40,782 nucleotides of DNA. Origin: a virus. Location: positions 1 to 40,782 of IMG/VR virus record IMGVR_UViG_3300044823_000222, one strand, 5' to 3'. Numbering within the stretch: position 1 is the first letter of the stretch; every line of letters begins with the position of its first letter. The translations under genes were made by a program, and so were the position numbers. The notes under the pieces are model-generated. The model did no database searches. It saw only the letters and a list, made by a program, of their open reading frames with translations, and was not told where the DNA came from. This document shows, piece by piece, positions 38,098-40,782 of this stretch.

Positions 38098-39363
38098 TCA
38101 ATTCAGATCCTGGAAACTCGGTTTGGTAGCAACGCTGGTAGCAACTGGTTCCGCAGGCTTCAAAATCGCATCCATCTGCTCGGCGGCTTCCTTTCGGAGC
38201 GCCGGCACCACATGCGAGTACAAGTTCATGGTGATGGCGATCTGGCTATGGCCGAGCAGATCCATCACCACCCGCTGGTGAACGCCCTGGGTGAGTAGGA
38301 GCGTCGCGGCCGTGTGCCTGAGGTCGTGAATCCGAATGTGATGCAGACCAGCAATCGCAAGAATCTGGCCGTACGCGCGTTCCAGGTTCCGGGGTTCGAG
38401 CGGCGTACCGATCCCGGTGGTGAACACGTAGTCTGATTCCTTCCATCTGGTCCCCGCCAAGCGGCGCTCCTGTTCCTGCATGGCGCGATGCTGTAGCAGA
38501 GCAGAGACGCACACCTGGGGAAGATTGATGGTCCGCCGGCTGGAGCGCTTCGGCTCCTTGAGGATCAGGCGCCCTTTTTTCTCTCCCGGCATTTTGACGC
38601 GTTGCAGCGCCAGCCGCACGGCGAGGGTGCCGCGTTCCAGGTCGATGGCCGACCATTGCAGAGCGAGCGCTTCTCCCTTCCTGAGTCCGAGCGCGAGCGC
38701 CGCGGTGAACAGGGCACCGAGCCTATGCTGCTTGGCGGCCTCGATCAATTTCTGCGCTTGCTCGGGCGTGTACGGCGCGATCTCGGCGTGTTCCGCTTTC
38801 GGGAAGTCCACCAAGAGCGCAACGTTTCGCGGCACCAGGTCGAGCATACAGGCGCGATCCAGAGCCATCCGCAGCACAACGAGGCAATAGCGAACCGTGG
38901 CGGCGGAAAGATGCCGCGGCGGGGGCGGCGGCTGCCCCTCGATGGCTTTTCTGACGCCCGGCCCGTTCTCCACAATGGCATCCAGCTTTGTCTGTTTCAG
39001 CCGTTGGACGTGGTGGGCCCCGAGCTTCCCGAGCGGAATTTCGCCGAGCGTCGGTATGAGGTGCAACCGGACCACGCCTTCGTAGCTAACGTAGGTGGGC
39101 GGTGAAACGTCGGCCTTCACCATGTTCAGCCAATCGTTCAGGAACTCGCCAACCGTCTGCTTCGCAGGGTTGATGTTGATCCCGCGTTGCCGGTCACGCA
39201 GTGCTGTGGTTAGTTCATCGGCGACCTCGTGTCGCGTGGCGGCCGTGAATACTTTGCGCTTGGGCTTGCCTTCGACATTCTTGCCGACAGTCACGGCCGC
39301 GCGCCAGCGGCCATCCTGCATTTTGTAGATCGAGCCTTCAGCGTTTCCGCGTCTCTTTGCCAT
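38098..39363 (-). CDS. int: Tyrosine integrase of the right-hand element
   Basis: A 421-residue integrase. The N-terminus (AKRRGNAEGSIYKMQDGRWR) is an AP2-like arm-binding domain, followed by a core-binding SAM-like domain (QTVGEFLNDWLNMVKADVSP) and a catalytic domain with Arg in LGLRKGEALAL, His-x-x-Arg in IHDLRHTAATL, GHSQ and a Tyr in MNLYSHV. Its stop is 21 bases from the 3' end of tRNA-Thr, the usual layout for an integrated element using the 3' end of a tRNA. It is GC-rich, unlike most of the window, and overlaps the next gene by 26 bases. Confidence 0.92.
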   Translation of the reverse strand: MAKRRGNAEGSIYKMQDGRWRAAVTVGKNVEGKPKRKVFTAATRHEVADELTTALRDRQRGININPAKQTVGEFLNDWLNMVKADVSPPTYVSYEGVVRLHLIPTLGEIPLGKLGAHHVQRLKQTKLDAIVENGPGVRKAIEGQPPPPPRHLSAATVRYCLVVLRMALDRACMLDLVPRNVALLVDFPKAEHAEIAPYTPEQAQKLIEAAKQHRLGALFTAALALGLRKGEALALQWSAIDLERGTLAVRLALQRVKMPGEKKGRLILKEPKRSSRRTINLPQVCVSALLQHRAMQEQERRLAGTRWKESDYVFTTGIGTPLEPRNLERAYGQILAIAGLHHIRIHDLRHTAATLLLTQGVHQRVVMDLLGHSQIAITMNLYSHVVPALRKEAAEQMDAILKPAEPVATSVATKPSFQDLN

Positions 39364-40297
39364 TGCGTGCTCTCCTGTATCGCCGCATCCGTTCTCTCAG
39401 ACTGCAACGATCATGAACCCTCTTTGCTTCCGTGTGGTTGGTGACATCCATCAGTTGTTCGCAGATTTCGCACCGCCTAATCTTCTTCGTTTTGGTCACA
39501 ATCTCCGCGAGTTGCATCCATAGGGCTGCCCGCAGATTGATTGGGCGGCTGTGGAGCTTCAGGTTTCCGACCGAATCGAGGCAGACGAATGTTGCCGAGT
39601 TCAAGGGCTGGAGATGGGAATTGAGCCGCTGAGCCAACCACACCTTGGCGAGTTCAAGAACATTTCTCGGCACCCGACCTTTCAACCCGCGAATGTGTTC
39701 TCGAACATCATCGAAGAGATGGTGGTCAACGAAGGGAGGGTCGCGGTTGAGAGTGCCGATTACGATTATTGACAGGTCGGATTCCCAAGACCTTAGGTCT
39801 TCTGTTTTTCCTGCATCAATCGCTTCCGACAGGTACAACAGAACGTCCATTTCTGACGCTTCCTCAAGCCACAGGCTTACAGGCTCATGTTGATACTCTG
39901 CGGTGCCACCAGCCAAAGCATCGGGGTACGGACCCGTGAACCAGACCGGCTCCTTACCGCAGATTCCGTGGACCCCTTTGAAGCCCATGTGAAGAGCACA
40001 CTCCCGCTCGCCCAGGAGTCCGAGAAAACCGTACCTATCTGCGAATGCCAGCGCATCATTCGCGTTATTTATTCTCGAGAATTTCAGGACGAGGTCGGTT
40101 TCCATCATCGGTTCGTAAGTTTCAACCTTGATCGGCTGCGATGGCACCAAGGAAATCGACGCTGAGGGTGCTTCAGGTGTTGCAGGCAATAACCTCATCG
40201 AGCCGGGGAATCGCAGCCACCTGAAACGGTCGTAGTACAGCGGGTCATCCGACCTTCCAGTAGTCATACGCGACTGTATACGCGAAATAGTTGTCAT
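39338..40297 (-). CDS. Zinc-finger protein of the integrase module
   Basis: A 319-residue protein of unknown family. The C-terminus carries RRCEICEQLMDVTNHTEAKR and HDRCSLRERMRRYRRAR, a CxxC...HxxC zinc finger plus a basic helix that looks DNA-binding and recalls CGNR-type C-terminal fingers. The body is mixed and has an acidic segment (SLWLEEASEMDVLLYLSEAI). A second start (MTTGRSDD, base 40267) would leave the direct repeats at 40266-40285 in the promoter zone. It lies between the integrase (26-base overlap) and a divergent excisionase-like gene, so control of integration is likely. Confidence 0.65.
   Translation of the reverse strand: MTTISRIQSRMTTGRSDDPLYYDRFRWLRFPGSMRLLPATPEAPSASISLVPSQPIKVETYEPMMETDLVLKFSRINNANDALAFADRYGFLGLLGERECALHMGFKGVHGICGKEPVWFTGPYPDALAGGTAEYQHEPVSLWLEEASEMDVLLYLSEAIDAGKTEDLRSWESDLSIIVIGTLNRDPPFVDHHLFDDVREHIRGLKGRVPRNVLELAKVWLAQRLNSHLQPLNSATFVCLDSVGNLKLHSRPINLRAALWMQLAEIVTKTKKIRRCEICEQLMDVTNHTEAKRVHDRCSLRERMRRYRRARNGKETRKR
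40266..40285. promoter_or_regulatory. Tandem 8-bp direct repeats (operator candidate)
   Basis: ATACGCGA occurs at 40266-40273 and 40278-40285, a 12-base period. It lies between or at the starts of the divergent integrase-module and excisionase-like genes. Confidence 0.5.
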
Positions 40298-40329
40298 TGT
40301 CCGTATATGAATAATGTACTCTTTAGTCT

Positions 40330-40617
40330 ATGGAGAAGCAAGAGAAACTTCTATTGCGGGGCACTGAAGTCGCGGAAGCGCTGAACATCAGCCGGGCCCT
40401 TGCCTATCGTTGGATGGCTGCCGGCATCCTGCCGGTCGTTAGGATGCCTCGCGGTCGCGCTGTACGAGTGCCGCAACAAGCCCTCATGCGCTGGATCGAA
40501 ACCCATACCGCGGGCGCCGTCGAAGGGGCGAATCCACCCGAACCGAAGCAACGGCAGCAAACGCGCCACCTCACTGATGAAACGCGCGAACGCGTACCTG
40601 ACGGTGGCCTCCGCTGA
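40330..40617 (+). CDS. xis: Excisionase/MerR-like helix-turn-helix protein
   Basis: A 95-residue protein whose residues 6-60 (LLRGTEVAEALNISRALAYR, then WMAAGILPVVRMPRGRAVRV) match the winged HTH of excisionases and MerR-like binders. PQQALMRWIETH completes the wing. The C-terminal 30 residues are polar and disordered. It is divergent from the zinc-finger/integrase operon, as is usual for directionality factors. It likely binds the attachment region or the ATACGCGA repeats. No clear promoter could be fixed. Confidence 0.75.
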   Translation: MEKQEKLLLRGTEVAEALNISRALAYRWMAAGILPVVRMPRGRAVRVPQQALMRWIETHTAGAVEGANPPEPKQRQQTRHLTDETRERVPDGGLR

Positions 40618-40710
40618 ACTGCCGACGTTTCGTAGGGGCCACGCGGTGCGGTGTACCGGCGCGAGCCCATCGATAGTGGATCGAGCCGGGGATGAATTCT
40701 GGAGTGACTG

Positions 40711-40782
40711 TGTGAGGATCAGCGGGGAGCCAAACCGTATTCGAATCTTCCACCACGGGCTGTTCCACCTGAGGGAGAAATG
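40711..40782 (+). CDS. Possible gene truncated at window end
   Basis: A GTG at 40711 with TGGAG upstream opens MRISGEPNRIRIFHHGLFHL and remains open to the end. The window also ends in GAGGGAGAAATG, which could be another start. Too short to judge. Confidence 0.25.

Noticed and set aside
1-40782. CRISPR array
   Set aside because: No regularly spaced identical direct repeats were seen.

Overview
The window is a mosaic of mobile-element DNA from an uncultured bacterium. The host cannot be named from the sequence. Shine-Dalgarno sites match a normal bacterial 16S tail (AAGGAGG, once AAGGAGGTGATT), and coding is standard bacterial. Composition shifts from mixed GC on the left and centre to clearly GC-rich right of the tRNA gene.

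Layout. (1) 1-3434: two membrane proteins, a VirD4/TraG-like ATPase and an overlapping replication-relaxation-type protein, resembling a DNA-transfer or replication module. (2) 3435-8960: accessory zone with tiny Cys-rich proteins, a CHC2/Toprim primase on the minus strand, and long non-coding stretches (a 21-bp inverted repeat, a 65-nt C-free G/T tract). (3) 8961-27099: a complete co-directional virion cassette: small and large terminase, portal, probable scaffold, major capsid, several structural proteins including a 14-unit repeat protein, a propeller-like protein and a fibre, an adaptor-like protein, two long internal or ejection-type proteins, a coiled-coil membrane protein and a papain-like protease. 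I see no tape-measure or tube genes, so a short-tailed (podovirus-like) virion is inferred. (4) 27112-30523: DUF932 gene with a structured leader, a lysozyme-like enzyme, a holin candidate, and a run of zinc-ribbon microproteins separated by hairpins. (5) 30571-32003, minus strand: zinc protein, gp32-like ssDNA-binding candidate, coiled-coil protein. (6) 32408-34284: an RNA island with three candidate non-coding transcripts. (7) 34262-36550: PD-(D/E)XK-like nuclease, HNH endonuclease, NinB-like protein, small genes and a VRR-NUC nuclease that lacks a normal start and lies -1 to its upstream neighbour across an A_AAC_CCC heptamer. (8) 36423-38086, minus strand: unknown gene plus tyrosine recombinase reading into a tRNA-Thr gene (38002-38077). 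(9) 38098-40782: a second integrating element with integrase, zinc-finger protein and divergent excisionase-like gene.

How it fits together: virion, lysis, replication/recombination and integration genes suggest a temperate phage or phage-plasmid-like element lying beside a second integrative element at tRNA-Thr. Six perfect TTATCCACA DnaA boxes are scattered across it, far above chance.

The best candidates for something undescribed are the roughly 535-nt highly structured RNA at 32703-33239 with its own promoter and terminator, the 135-nt RNA at 34150-34284 that has a tRNA acceptor and T-arm but no normal tRNA body, and the possible programmed frameshift into the VRR-NUC nuclease. All functional calls come from reading motifs; no database search was run.
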